Shown in pieces: positions 16,593 to 25,662 of a stretch of 64,000 nucleotides of DNA. Each line of letters begins with the position of its first letter. The stretch's first letter is position 1. The translations under genes and the position numbers were made by a program. The notes beneath the pieces were generated by a model. That model ran no database searches. It saw only the letters and a list, made by a program, of their open reading frames with translations, and was not told the DNA's origin. Location of the stretch: positions 66,008 to 130,007 of the forward strand of contig NZ_JBBKTX010000016.1 in assembly GCF_044962685.1 (NCBI RefSeq). The letters run 5' to 3'. This DNA is from Oceanobacter antarcticus (GTDB lineage: Bacteria > Pseudomonadota > Gammaproteobacteria > Pseudomonadales > Oceanobacteraceae).

Positions 16593-18218
16593 TTAAAGTT
16601 CTCCCAGTTCACGCAAATGTTTGGCTGTTGTTACAGTGTCAAATGCTCTTGGTAACGGATTGGGGTAGTCCCGGCTGTAGTGCAAGCCCCGGCTTTCGCG
16701 TCGCAGCAGGGCGGAGCGAATGATAATTTCGGCGACGTCGACCAAGTTGCGCAGTTCCAATAAATCGGCTGTAACCCGATGATGGCTGTAGAACTCCTGA
16801 ATTTCCTGCCGTAATAATTGTACCCGATGCTTGGCGCGCAGCAGCCGCTTGGTGGTTCGGACAATCCCCACGTAGTCCCACATAAAGCGGCGCAATTCAT
16901 CCCAGTTGTGGGCAATTACCACATCTTCATCAGAATCCGTCACCAGACTGGCATCCCAGGCAGGCACGTCAGGAATGTTGGGTACCGAGTTCAGGCTTTC
17001 AATAATATGCGTGGCTGCTGACCGGGCGTAGACCAGGCATTCGAGCAAGGAGTTGCTGGCCAGACGGTTGGCTCCGTGTAATCCGGTGCAGGCCGTTTCA
17101 CCAATCGCGTAGAGTCCATCGATATCCGTGCGACCAAAATGGTCGGTCACAACACCACCACAGGTGTAGTGCGAGGCGGGCACAATGGGAATCGGCTCAC
17201 GCTGAATATCGATACCCAGTTCCAGGCAACGCTCAAGGATGGTCGGGAAATGCTGACGAATAAAATCAGCCGGTTTGTGGCTGATATCCAGATACAGGCA
17301 ATTGGCCCCGAGGCGTTTCATTTCGTGGTCAATGGCTCTGGCGACGATGTCCCTGGGGGCGAGTTCGCCACGGGCATCAAAACGATCCATAAAACGACTG
17401 CCATCGGGCAGCAATAACTTGCCACCTTCACCTCGCACGGCTTCGCTGATTAAAAATGATGTAGCGAGCGGATGATGTAAACACGTGGGGTGAAACTGGT
17501 TAAATTCCATATTGGCAATGCGACAGCCAGCGCGCCATGCCATGGCGATGCCATCGCCTGATGCTGTATCCGGGTTGGTGGTGTATAAATACACCTTGCT
17601 GGCACCGCCGGTGGCCAGGACGGTTGCTCGGGCAGTAATCGCAGCGACCTTGCGGTTATCCTTATCAAGGAAGTAGGCGCCAATACAGGCTTGCCCATCG
17701 AGACCGAGTTTGTCTCGAGTGATCAGATCGACAGCGATGTATTGGTGTAACAAGTGAAGATTGGGCTGTTCCTTGGCGCGGTCGATCAGAGTGTCTGAAA
17801 TGGCCAGTCCGGTTGCATCGGCCGCATGAATGATACGCCTGGCGCTGTGGCCACCTTCGCGAGTTAAATGGAAACGTTGGTCGCCACCTTGTTCGGCAAT
17901 GCCGTCAAGAGTGAAGGGCACGCCGGTATCAATCAACCATTGAATGGCGGAAGCGGAATTTTCTACCGTGAAGCGCACTGCGGATTCGTTACACAGCCCG
18001 GCACCGGCAATCAGAGTGTCTGATACATGGGCATCGACACTGTCTGTTGCATCCAGTACACCAGCGACACCACCTTGTGCCCAGCGTGTCGATCCGCTAT
18101 CAAGCTGATCCTTGCTGATAACGGCGACCTGCAAATGTGAAGGCAGCGATAACGCCAGTGTCAGACCGGCAGCTCCGCTGCCGATGATGAGGACATCGAA
18201 GGTCAGTTGTTCGCTCAT
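16593..18218 (-). CDS. nadB: L-aspartate oxidase
   Basis: A 541-residue NadB, which oxidises L-aspartate to iminoaspartate for quinolinate and NAD synthesis. The FAD-binding dinucleotide fold IIGSGAAGLTLALSLP is at the N-terminus, followed by STRWAQGGVAGVLD. The succinate dehydrogenase/fumarate reductase flavoprotein signatures are HLTREGGHSARRIIHA, YTCGGVVTDHFGRTDI and GLHGANRLASNSLLECLVY. The C-terminal helical domain ends the protein. A GTG two codons upstream (18222-18224) is an alternative start. It is divergent from rpoE, as nadB is in Pseudomonas. Confidence 0.95.
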   Translation of the reverse strand: MSEQLTFDVLIIGSGAAGLTLALSLPSHLQVAVISKDQLDSGSTRWAQGGVAGVLDATDSVDAHVSDTLIAGAGLCNESAVRFTVENSASAIQWLIDTGVPFTLDGIAEQGGDQRFHLTREGGHSARRIIHAADATGLAISDTLIDRAKEQPNLHLLHQYIAVDLITRDKLGLDGQACIGAYFLDKDNRKVAAITARATVLATGGASKVYLYTTNPDTASGDGIAMAWRAGCRIANMEFNQFHPTCLHHPLATSFLISEAVRGEGGKLLLPDGSRFMDRFDARGELAPRDIVARAIDHEMKRLGANCLYLDISHKPADFIRQHFPTILERCLELGIDIQREPIPIVPASHYTCGGVVTDHFGRTDIDGLYAIGETACTGLHGANRLASNSLLECLVYARSAATHIIESLNSVPNIPDVPAWDASLVTDSDEDVVIAHNWDELRRFMWDYVGIVRTTKRLLRAKHRVQLLRQEIQEFYSHHRVTADLLELRNLVDVAEIIIRSALLRRESRGLHYSRDYPNPLPRAFDTVTTAKHLRELGEL

Positions 18219-18299
18219 TTTCACCAGCTTTCAGTTAACGGAATGGCTTTATAATGCCAGTCAAAGCGCTGACAGAACACTTGTTGCAGAAATATTCCT

Positions 18300-18326
18300 G
18301 AACTTTCCCATAGAGGGTCGGTCTTT
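18300..18326 (+). promoter_or_regulatory. candidate sigma-E-type autoregulatory promoter of rpoE
   Basis: GAACTT at 18300-18305 and TCTTT at 18322-18326 are separated by 16 bases. This matches the -35 GGAACTT / -10 TCTAA (TCTGA) pattern of RpoE/AlgU promoters, with a good -35 and a weaker -10. It lies about 85 bases upstream of the rpoE start, where autoregulation of the operon would be expected. Confidence 0.5.
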
Positions 18327-18409
18327 CATTTACAGCCACAATGGAGGCCCGTACAGTGACCAGCACAGCAATTTTGACAAAACAGCCCAATAAGGCGTCG
18401 GAACAAGGC

Positions 18410-18997
18410 ATGACAGATCATCAAAATACGGACCGGCAACTGGTCGCAAGGGTTCAGAAAGGGGATCGTCGCGCCTTCGATTTACTGGTGCTTAAATATC
18501 AACATCGCATCCTGTCACTGGTCGGGCGTTTTATTTCTGACTTTGCCGAAGCGCAGGATGTGACCCAGGAAGCGTTTGTAAAAGCCTATAAGGCGTTACC
18601 CAATTTTCGTGGCGACAGTGCGTTTTACACCTGGATGTACCGGATTGCTGTGAATACAGCAAAGAATCACCTAGTCAGTCGTGGTCGTAAAACACCGACC
18701 CATGACATCGATCCAGATGATGCCGAGTTTTTTGGTGATTATAGTCCCATGCGGGATATTGAAACGCCGGATGGGCTGCTGCAACGAGATCAGTTGCGCG
18801 ACGTTGTCTTCGGTGCAATCGAAGCATTGCCAGACGATTTGCGGATGGCAATTACATTGAGGGAAATGGATGGGCTCAGCTATGAAGAAATTGCTGAAGC
18901 AATGGATTGTCCAATTGGTACGGTTCGCTCCCGGATTTTCCGGGCTCGTGAAGCGATAGACAAGAAAATGCAGCCATTGCTGATGGCCACTGCTTGA
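18410..18997 (+). CDS. rpoE: RNA polymerase sigma-E factor (AlgU type)
   Basis: A 195-residue ECF sigma factor. Region 2 includes LLVLKYQHRILSLVGRFI and AEAQDVTQEAFVKAYKALPNF; the promoter-melting WMYRIAVNTAKNHL follows. Region 4 has the helix-turn-helix LREMDGLSYEEIAEAMDCPI. The near-exact AlgU/RpoE pattern and the rseA-rseB-rseC-mucD genes behind it settle identity. It directs envelope-stress transcription and is held at the membrane by RseA. The start is the ATG at 18410, which gives MTDHQNTDRQ; the open frame extends to 18341 without family similarity. Confidence 0.96.
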   Translation: MTDHQNTDRQLVARVQKGDRRAFDLLVLKYQHRILSLVGRFISDFAEAQDVTQEAFVKAYKALPNFRGDSAFYTWMYRIAVNTAKNHLVSRGRKTPTHDIDPDDAEFFGDYSPMRDIETPDGLLQRDQLRDVVFGAIEALPDDLRMAITLREMDGLSYEEIAEAMDCPIGTVRSRIFRAREAIDKKMQPLLMATA

Positions 18998-19017
18998 CGG
19001 TCTGGAAGGTAACAATA

Positions 19018-19731
19018 ATGAATGATCGCATGAATGAATCTCTTTCGGCTCTGGTCGATGGTGAAGCCGATGAACTCGAAGTACGCCGGGCTCTGAATCA
19101 GTTTGAGCAAGATGAGGAGCTGCGTGAGCGCTGGAGCCGTTATCAGTTGATGGGTGCGCTGATGCGTGAAGAACCCGTCACCACAATGGATTTGTCCAAA
19201 GGGATTATGCAGGCCATCGCGGGTGAACCTATGGATGAAGTACCGGCAAGACAAACCAGCGATAATGATGACGCCCAGTCCTCAGTTATCGCAGAGCCGG
19301 GTCACTCGCTGCGCAAGCGCAGTGGCTGGATTGCGTCTGGCGCTGTTGCTGCTTCCGTTACTTTGGCAGTGCTGCTGGGAGTGCGGGTAATCGATGAGGT
19401 CGGTTTGGTGAAAGCGGATGCGGTGGCATCGGCTGATGTGCAAGCTGCAGAGAGCAAACGTGTTGCTGGCTCGGATATTGCCGTATCGGCCCCCGCGACC
19501 GCTGCGTTTGAAACCGGCTTAAATTTTAATAGCGGTAATGTTGGCCTGGCATCAACGGATACCAGTGCTGCTGAGTCGACATTGACGGAAGAGCAGTTAC
19601 GCGATGCCCAGAATCGTCTGCATGACTATGTTATGCAACACAGTGAGCATGCGGCACTGAATACCGGTCGGGGGTTAATGCCATTTGCCCGGGTAACCAG
19701 CTTTGAGCAAGGCGGAGACGCCCAGCAGTGA
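19018..19731 (+). CDS. rseA: anti-sigma-E factor RseA/MucA
   Basis: A 237-residue anti-sigma factor. The N-terminal cytoplasmic RseA domain begins MNDRMNESLSALVDGEADEL and includes RERWSRYQLMGALMR, which grips the sigma factor. A single transmembrane helix follows at about 104-125 (SGWIASGAVAASVTLAVLLGV), then a periplasmic tail that would be cut by site-1 and site-2 proteases. The tail holds RLHDYVMQHSEHAAL, a MucA-like block near the end. The start is the ATG at 19018. It overlaps rseB by 4 bases (GTGA), indicating coupling. Confidence 0.94.
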   Translation: MNDRMNESLSALVDGEADELEVRRALNQFEQDEELRERWSRYQLMGALMREEPVTTMDLSKGIMQAIAGEPMDEVPARQTSDNDDAQSSVIAEPGHSLRKRSGWIASGAVAASVTLAVLLGVRVIDEVGLVKADAVASADVQAAESKRVAGSDIAVSAPATAAFETGLNFNSGNVGLASTDTSAAESTLTEEQLRDAQNRLHDYVMQHSEHAALNTGRGLMPFARVTSFEQGGDAQQ

Positions 19732-20753
19732 AGTCTGTCTGGTTTCTTCTGACCTTGGGACTGGTGTTGGCAACTCCTGCGAGTGCCGGTTCAGCAGGTT
19801 CGGGTGATCAGGCATCTGGCGCTGGTTCGGCTGCCGGGGTTGCAGGTTTCACTGACCCCAGGCAGTGGCTTGAACGTATGTCTCACGCCATCAAGGAAAC
19901 CAATTACCAGGGCGTTCTGGTGTTTGGCAATGACCAGCTCTGGCACACCATGGCTATCAGTCACGCCATGGAGGATGGGGTCGAATATGAGAAAATCTCC
20001 CATCTGACGGGCAACCCCAGAGAAATTATTCGGGCTGGGCAAGACGTCAGCTGCACTCATCCTGATGATCAGGCACTGCGTCTTTATGATCAGTCTGCCA
20101 ACCTGCTGTCGGGGATTGATCCTCATCTGCCGGCACTGGATTCCTACTACCAGCTTCGGCAAGCTCGTCCAGAGAGAATCGCCGGGCGTAATGCCTTGCA
20201 AATTCAGGTTATTCCAAACGATACCTTCCGCTTTGGTCAGAACCTGTGGCTGGATGAAAAAACCGGTCTGTTATTACGTTCCGATCTGGTTGACCGGTCG
20301 CGCAAGGTGATCGAACGTTATCAGTTTGCCCAAATTACCATCGGTCAGACTATTCCAGCATCAGAATTTGACGTGCCGCCAGGCAGTCATCCGTACGTAT
20401 CCCATCTTGCTACCCCTGGAACCGTGACGATTGTTGAACATCAGCAAGGCTGGTATCCACAATGGGTGCCCCCCGGTTTTACCCAGTCGGTGGAGCGGGA
20501 TATCGAGAGCCGTGATGCGTTGATGTACAGTGACGGCTTGTCAGCCTTCACTTTGTTTGTGGATCAGGTAGAACAGGATTCCATGCCTGATATGAGTCGG
20601 CGTTGGGGGGCGACCGCTGCGGTTGTTCGCCACCAGCGTGATGGTGAGCGTAATATGCGCATTACCGTTGTTGGTGAATTGCCAATGGCGACGGCCAAGC
20701 GGATAGCTCTGTCTGTTCGCCATGCTGGTGACAGTCCGGTGTCGGGGAGATAA
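19728..20753 (+). CDS. rseB: sigma-E regulatory protein RseB/MucB
   Basis: A 341-residue periplasmic RseB/MucB with a signal peptide at 1-20 (LTLGLVLATPASA) and a short Gly/Ser-rich linker. The lipoprotein-like N-terminal domain has WLERMSHAIKETNYQGVLVF and a C-terminal domain of the MucB/RseB type follows. It binds the periplasmic part of RseA and shields it from DegS-type proteolysis until it senses mislocalised lipopolysaccharide or lipoprotein. The start is a GTG overlapping the rseA stop. Confidence 0.94.
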   Translation: MKSVWFLLTLGLVLATPASAGSAGSGDQASGAGSAAGVAGFTDPRQWLERMSHAIKETNYQGVLVFGNDQLWHTMAISHAMEDGVEYEKISHLTGNPREIIRAGQDVSCTHPDDQALRLYDQSANLLSGIDPHLPALDSYYQLRQARPERIAGRNALQIQVIPNDTFRFGQNLWLDEKTGLLLRSDLVDRSRKVIERYQFAQITIGQTIPASEFDVPPGSHPYVSHLATPGTVTIVEHQQGWYPQWVPPGFTQSVERDIESRDALMYSDGLSAFTLFVDQVEQDSMPDMSRRWGATAAVVRHQRDGERNMRITVVGELPMATAKRIALSVRHAGDSPVSGR

Positions 20754-20757
20754 GTCC

Positions 20758-21180
20758 ATGCCACATGAAGTTGTTGAAGTGAAAGAAATCGCCGCCGGTG
20801 GTGTTTGGGTTGAAGGACTGCAGCAAAGTGCCTGCGGCAGTTGTAATGCCCGTGCCGGATGTGGTCAGGCGACGCTCAGCAGTCTGGGCAAGCCGGTACG
20901 GTTGTGGGTTGCAACGGAGTATGTTCTTCAGCCCGGCCAGCAAGTAGTGCTGGATTTGCCCTCCGGCAGTCTTGCAGCCAGTGCGGCCACACTCTATGGT
21001 ACTCCGCTGATCGGCCTGATTCTTGGCGCAGCGGCCGGACAGGCATCCGGTGGCGATGTGGCTGCCTTGCTGGTCGGTGTGCTGGGTCTGGCAGGAGGAC
21101 TCCTGCTGGCTCGTTACATTGCCAATCTGAAACGCCACCAGTGGCTTCCTGCAATTGTTTCTGTGTGTTCGGAATTCTGA
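20758..21180 (+). CDS. rseC: SoxR-reducing-system/RseC family protein (MucC)
   Basis: A 140-residue RseC/MucC. The cytoplasmic N-terminus carries a Cys cluster, CGSCNARAGCGQA (about residues 26-38), of the family, which may hold an Fe-S cluster. Two transmembrane helices follow (about 76-95 and 100-120: LIGLILGAAAG, VGVLGLAGGLLLARYI). In this family it modulates sigma-E activity or SoxR reduction; the mechanism is unclear. The ATG at 20758 lies 4 bases after rseB. Confidence 0.9.
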   Translation: MPHEVVEVKEIAAGGVWVEGLQQSACGSCNARAGCGQATLSSLGKPVRLWVATEYVLQPGQQVVLDLPSGSLAASAATLYGTPLIGLILGAAAGQASGGDVAALLVGVLGLAGGLLLARYIANLKRHQWLPAIVSVCSEF

Positions 21181-21274
21181 TCACAAAATCGAATCTATAG
21201 TACTTACTTGCTACGTTGGTTCATCATTATCTTGGTGTTAATCATCATCTCGGTATTGCTGTTAAGGGCTCTCT

Positions 21275-22663
21275 ATGACCAGAATATTAAAATTACTGTT
21301 TCCCGTTGTCTTACTACTGGCTTCTGCAGTGCATGCCAGCTTGCCGGATTTTCGAGATCTGGTAAAAGAAGCGTCTCCGGCGGTTGTTAATATCAGCACG
21401 GTACAGCATGTCAGTGCCGGATTGTCCGGTTCCTACCAACAGCGTTATGGCTTGCCTGAGGATGTACCTGAAATATTCCGGCACTTTTTTGGCGAGCGAA
21501 TGCCTTCGCCGCGTGGTGAGCAGGAAAAAACATCGCTGGGTTCCGGTTTTATCGTCTCCCACGACGGTTACATCCTCACGAATAATCACGTGATCAAGGA
21601 TGCCGATGAAATTGTTGTGCGCCTGAATGATCGGCGCGAGCTGGAAGCCAAGTTGATCGGTGCCGATGAGAGTTCCGATCTGGCGTTACTCAAGGTCGAA
21701 GCTGATGATTTGCCGATTGTTGCACTGGGTGATTCCGATGTGCTGGAGGTTGGCGAATGGGTCGTTGCCATCGGCTCGCCGTTCGGTTTTGACTATTCCG
21801 TGACGGCAGGGATTGTCAGTGCCAAAGGACGCAGCTTGCCGAACGAAAATTATGTCCCTTTTATCCAAACAGATGTGGCGATCAATCCGGGCAACTCAGG
21901 TGGCCCGCTGTTTAATCTGAATGGCAAAGTGGTCGGGATCAACTCGCAAATTTATACCCGCTCTGGTGGTTTTATGGGGGTTTCATTTGCGATTCCGATT
22001 AACGTGGCCATGGACGTTGCTGATCAGCTGAAGGAAAAAGGCAAGGTAAGTCGTGGCTGGCTGGGGGTGGTGATTCAGGAAGTCAGCAAGGATCTGGCCG
22101 AGTCGTTTGGACTGGATAAAGCAGCGGGCGCACTGGTAGCCCAGGTGGTTCCTGATAGTCCGGCGGAGAAAGCGGGTTTGAAAAGCGGCGATATTATTAC
22201 CCGTTTTAACGGCGAGGCCATTTATCTGTCGTCTGATTTACCCCATCAGGTTGGCCGGGTAAAACCCGGCACCAGTGCCCGTATCGACCTGGTCAGAAAC
22301 GGCAAGCGCAAACGCATTGATGTTGAAATTGGAGTGTTATCGAATACGCAAACGCTGGCATCCAATACCCCTCCCGGTGAATTCGACAGTGACTCAATGG
22401 GCGTTCTGGTGGCTGAACTGGACGACAGTCAGCGGCGCAAACTGGGTTCTGGCGGGGTTCTGGTCAAATCGGTCAGTGATGGCCCTGCGGCAGTATCCGG
22501 TTTGATGCCGGGAGATGTAATCACCATGATTCACGGAGAAAACATCAACGATCTGGATGATTTTAAACAGGTCATTGCCGGGCTGCCAGATGATCGTAAT
22601 GTGCCGATGCGCATCATTCGTCGTGGTGCAGCGCTCTTTATCCCGTTACACGTGCCGAAATAG
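21275..22663 (+). CDS. mucD: periplasmic serine protease DegP/MucD
   Basis: A 462-residue HtrA protease. A signal peptide (residues 1-21, ending AVHA) precedes a trypsin-like domain with triad His105 (TNNHVIKD), Asp135 (SSDLALLKV) and Ser208 (GNSGGPLF). Two PDZ domains follow (about 250-345 and 365-460, with GWLGVVIQEV and GVLVAELDD). In Pseudomonas MucD degrades misfolded envelope proteins and restrains AlgU, and the gene position here is identical. The stop is followed by a G-U-tolerant long hairpin. Confidence 0.95.
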   Translation: MTRILKLLFPVVLLLASAVHASLPDFRDLVKEASPAVVNISTVQHVSAGLSGSYQQRYGLPEDVPEIFRHFFGERMPSPRGEQEKTSLGSGFIVSHDGYILTNNHVIKDADEIVVRLNDRRELEAKLIGADESSDLALLKVEADDLPIVALGDSDVLEVGEWVVAIGSPFGFDYSVTAGIVSAKGRSLPNENYVPFIQTDVAINPGNSGGPLFNLNGKVVGINSQIYTRSGGFMGVSFAIPINVAMDVADQLKEKGKVSRGWLGVVIQEVSKDLAESFGLDKAAGALVAQVVPDSPAEKAGLKSGDIITRFNGEAIYLSSDLPHQVGRVKPGTSARIDLVRNGKRKRIDVEIGVLSNTQTLASNTPPGEFDSDSMGVLVAELDDSQRRKLGSGGVLVKSVSDGPAAVSGLMPGDVITMIHGENINDLDDFKQVIAGLPDDRNVPMRIIRRGAALFIPLHVPK

Positions 22664-22676
22664 CAGGCTCACTGTG

Positions 22677-22714
22677 ACACAACAAGGGCAACCTCAGGGT
22701 TGCCTTTGTTGTGT
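22677..22714 (+). terminator. long hairpin after mucD, probable terminator
   Basis: Arms at 22677-22693 (ACACAACAAGGGCAACC) and 22698-22714 pair over 17 bases with one G-U pair and a 4-base loop. The T-rich part lies within the stem (TTTGTTGTGT), and no clean T-run follows. It separates the sigma-E operon from lepA. Confidence 0.6.
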
Positions 22715-22816
22715 CTGATTCATTGTCGGCGCGGTCTGTTTGAGTCTTCATTAGCCATATATGCCACTTTCAAGTAAAATCCCGCCCCATTTCTTTTGCT
22801 GCCTGGATGTCATTCT

Positions 22817-24616
22817 GTGAGCCACCTGGACCACATTCGTAACTTTTCCATTATTGCCCATATCGATCATGGCAAATCCACGCTGTCAGATCGGATTATT
22901 CAGATTTGCGGCGGCTTGACCAATCGCGAAATGCAGCAGCAAGTGCTCGACTCGATGGATATTGAGCGCGAGCGCGGTATCACCATCAAGGCCCAAAGCG
23001 TGACGCTGGATTATGTCGCAAGAAATGGCGAAACCTATCAGCTGAACTTTATTGATACCCCCGGGCACGTTGATTTCAGCTACGAGGTGTCACGCTCCCT
23101 GTCTGCTTGCGAAGGCGCATTGCTGGTGGTCGACGCGGCGCAAGGGGTGGAAGCTCAGTCCGTTGCCAACTGTTACACCGCAATTGAGCAAGGTCTGGAA
23201 GTTCGCCCGGTATTAAACAAAATGGATTTGCCTCAGGCAGATCCGGATAAAGTCGCCCAGGAAATTGAAGATATTATTGGGCTGGACGCCACCGAAGCGG
23301 TGCGTTGCAGTGCCAAGAGCGGTCTTAATGTAGAAGATGTTCTGGAAGATCTGGTTGCCCATATTCCGCCTCCTGAAGGAAATATTGATGGCCCATTGCA
23401 AGCACTGATTATCGACTCCTGGTTTGACTCCTACCTTGGCGTTGTGTCTCTGGTTCGAGTGAAAAACGGAGTTATTCGCAAGGGTGATAAAATACGTCTC
23501 AAAAGCACGGGCAGAGATCACCTGGTCGATGGCGTCGGTATCTTTACGCCCAAACGTCACGAAAAGAAAGAACTGCGCACTGGTGAAGTCGGCTATATGG
23601 TGGCTGGTATCAAGGACATTCACGGTGCGCCCGTGGGTGATACCATTGTCAGTTCCAAATTTCCGGACACCGGGGCGTTGCCTGGTTTCAAAAAGGTCAA
23701 ACCACAGGTGTATGCCGGGTTGTTTCCCGTCAGTTCGGATGACTTTGAAAGCTTCCGTGACGCTCTGGAAAAACTCTCGCTGAACGATGCCTCGCTGTTT
23801 TACGAACCTGAAAACTCCGATGCTCTCGGTTTTGGTTTCCGTTGTGGTTTCCTGGGCATGTTGCATATGGAAATTATTCAGGAACGGCTTGAGCGTGAAT
23901 ACGACATGGATCTGATCACGACTGCGCCAACGGTTATTTATCAGGTGGTTACCCAAAAGGGTGATGTTATTGAGGTTGATAACCCGTCGAAGTTGCCGGA
24001 TATTGGCTCAATCACTGAAATGCGTGAACCGATTGCGGAAGCCAATATTCTGGTGCCGCAAGAATATCTGGGCAACGTCATCTCGCTCTGTATCGATAAG
24101 CGCGGTGTCCAGCTTGATATGCAATACACGGGCAGTCAGGTATCTCTGAAGTACGAATTGCCCATGGGCGAAGTGGTGATGGACTTCTTCGATCGGCTAA
24201 AATCTGCCAGCCGGGGTTTTGCATCGCTGGATTACAACTTCAGCCGCTTTGAAGCAGCACCTCTGGTACGTCTGGATGTACTGGTCAACGGTGAACGGGT
24301 CGATGCTTTGGCGGTGATTATGCATCGCGACAATGTCCGTCGTCGTGGTGCAGCACTGACGGAAAAAATGAAAGAACTGATTCCGCGCCAGATGTTTGAT
24401 GTCGCTATTCAGGCGGCGATGGGCAATCAGGTGGTCGCTCGGACAACCATCAAGGCATTACGCAAAAACGTCACCGCCAAATGTTATGGCGGCGATGTCA
24501 GCCGCAAGAAGAAACTGTTGCAAAAGCAGAAAGACGGCAAGAAACGGATGAAACAAATTGGTAGTGTTGAAATTCCACAATCAGCGTTTCTGGCTGTTCT
24601 CAAGGTAGATGATTAA
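22817..24616 (+). CDS. lepA: elongation factor 4 (LepA)
   Basis: A 599-residue LepA, the exact usual length, using the GTG at 22817 (SHLDHIRNFSIIAHIDHGKS). G1 is AHIDHGKST, and DTPGHVDFSYEV and NKMDLPQADP follow as the G3 and G4 motifs. The C-terminal unique domain ends KKRMKQIGSVEIPQSAFLAV. It is a ribosome-associated GTPase influencing initiation and back-translocation. A TTG at 22796 is in frame but would add residues absent from the family. In relatives lepB follows; here DUF4845 follows directly. Confidence 0.97.
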   Translation: MSHLDHIRNFSIIAHIDHGKSTLSDRIIQICGGLTNREMQQQVLDSMDIERERGITIKAQSVTLDYVARNGETYQLNFIDTPGHVDFSYEVSRSLSACEGALLVVDAAQGVEAQSVANCYTAIEQGLEVRPVLNKMDLPQADPDKVAQEIEDIIGLDATEAVRCSAKSGLNVEDVLEDLVAHIPPPEGNIDGPLQALIIDSWFDSYLGVVSLVRVKNGVIRKGDKIRLKSTGRDHLVDGVGIFTPKRHEKKELRTGEVGYMVAGIKDIHGAPVGDTIVSSKFPDTGALPGFKKVKPQVYAGLFPVSSDDFESFRDALEKLSLNDASLFYEPENSDALGFGFRCGFLGMLHMEIIQERLEREYDMDLITTAPTVIYQVVTQKGDVIEVDNPSKLPDIGSITEMREPIAEANILVPQEYLGNVISLCIDKRGVQLDMQYTGSQVSLKYELPMGEVVMDFFDRLKSASRGFASLDYNFSRFEAAPLVRLDVLVNGERVDALAVIMHRDNVRRRGAALTEKMKELIPRQMFDVAIQAAMGNQVVARTTIKALRKNVTAKCYGGDVSRKKKLLQKQKDGKKRMKQIGSVEIPQSAFLAVLKVDD

Positions 24617-24975
24617 TGAAAAAACAATCTGGTATGTCGTTTTACGCTGTCATGGTGATCCTGTTGGTTGTCGGTGTGGTTGCCAAGGCAGGAATTGCCA
24701 TTGTTCCCATGTATTGGGACAACCGTATGCTGCAACAGGTGCTGGAAACAATGCACAAGTCGAAAACAGTCACCGGTACCAGTTCGGTCAAGGATTTGCA
24801 CGGAGTGTTGGCCGCCCGTATTCGTTCCAATAGCTTGAATATTTCCCTTGATGGCCTGGTTGCGACGCGCAGCAAGGGCGTATTGACGATGGACTGGAAT
24901 TACGAAGTCAAAGAGCATTTCATGGGTAACCTGTATGTCGTTGGCCAATTTTCTCATCACGAAGAATTTGAATAA
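24616..24975 (+). CDS. DUF4845 family small membrane protein
   Basis: A 119-residue DUF4845 protein. It has an N-terminal pseudopilin-like transmembrane segment (about 7-30, MSFYAVMVILLVVGVVAKAGIA) and a small extracytoplasmic domain (DGLVATRSKGVLTMDWNYEV). The family occupies the slot between lepB and rnc in Pseudomonas-type genomes; its function is unknown. The start ATG overlaps the lepA stop by one base, and the stop abuts the rnc GTG. Confidence 0.85.
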   Translation: MKKQSGMSFYAVMVILLVVGVVAKAGIAIVPMYWDNRMLQQVLETMHKSKTVTGTSSVKDLHGVLAARIRSNSLNISLDGLVATRSKGVLTMDWNYEVKEHFMGNLYVVGQFSHHEEFE

Positions 24976-25662
24976 GTGAATGACCCTCTGTTAAAACTTT
25001 CCCAGCGTTTGGGGTACACCTTTCATGATGAACAACTGGTGACCCTGGCGCTTACCCACCGCAGCAAAGGCGGCACGAACAATGAACGCCTCGAATTTCT
25101 GGGTGATTCCATTCTCAATTTTGTTATCGCTGAAGACCTCTACCAGCGGTTTGGCCTGGCTCGTGAAGGCAAACTCAGCCGTTTGCGTGCACGTATGGTC
25201 AAGGGCAAGACGCTGGCCGACCTGGCCCGTGAATTTGGACTCGGAGACTTCTTGATTCTGGGTTCTGGTGAGCTGAAAAGTGGAGGTCATCGGCGGGAAT
25301 CCATTCTGGCCGATACGGTTGAAGCCCTTATCGGCGCTATCTATCTGGATGCCGGGCTGGACGCGGCTCGCGGGTGTATTCTTACCTGGTACAAAACCCG
25401 GCTGGATGAATTGTCACTGGAAGATCCGATCAAGGATCCCAAAACCCGTTTGCAGGAACATCAGCAAGGTCAACATTTACCGCTGCCAAAATACAGCGTG
25501 CTGGCGTTGACCGGGCCAACCAACGAGCAGATATTCAAGGTTGAAGTTCGCATTCAGGATGCCGAACCCGAGGTCGCCGAAGGTGCCAGTCGTCGGGCTG
25601 CAGAGCAGGCTGCTGCAATGCAGCTGCTGACCCAACTCGGCATCAGTGAGGAAGAAAAATGA
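24976..25662 (+). CDS. rnc: ribonuclease III
   Basis: A 228-residue RNase III. The N-terminal endonuclease domain carries the signature NERLEFLGDSILNFVIAEDL with the acidic metal ligands. DTVEALIGAIYLDAG supplies the second acidic cluster. A C-terminal double-stranded RNA-binding domain begins near DPKTRLQEHQQG and ends ASRRAAEQAAAMQLL. It cleaves dsRNA in rRNA and mRNA maturation. The start is a GTG directly after the DUF4845 stop; it overlaps era by 4 bases. Confidence 0.97.
   Translation: MNDPLLKLSQRLGYTFHDEQLVTLALTHRSKGGTNNERLEFLGDSILNFVIAEDLYQRFGLAREGKLSRLRARMVKGKTLADLAREFGLGDFLILGSGELKSGGHRRESILADTVEALIGAIYLDAGLDAARGCILTWYKTRLDELSLEDPIKDPKTRLQEHQQGQHLPLPKYSVLALTGPTNEQIFKVEVRIQDAEPEVAEGASRRAAEQAAAMQLLTQLGISEEEK

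Noticed and set aside
21208..21390. A 60-codon frame starting at TTG with a very hydrophobic start (LRWFIIILVLIIISVLLLR) between mucC and mucD
   Set aside because: It overlaps the mucD signal peptide in another frame, uses a TTG start without a ribosome site, and its second half is only a shadow of mucD.
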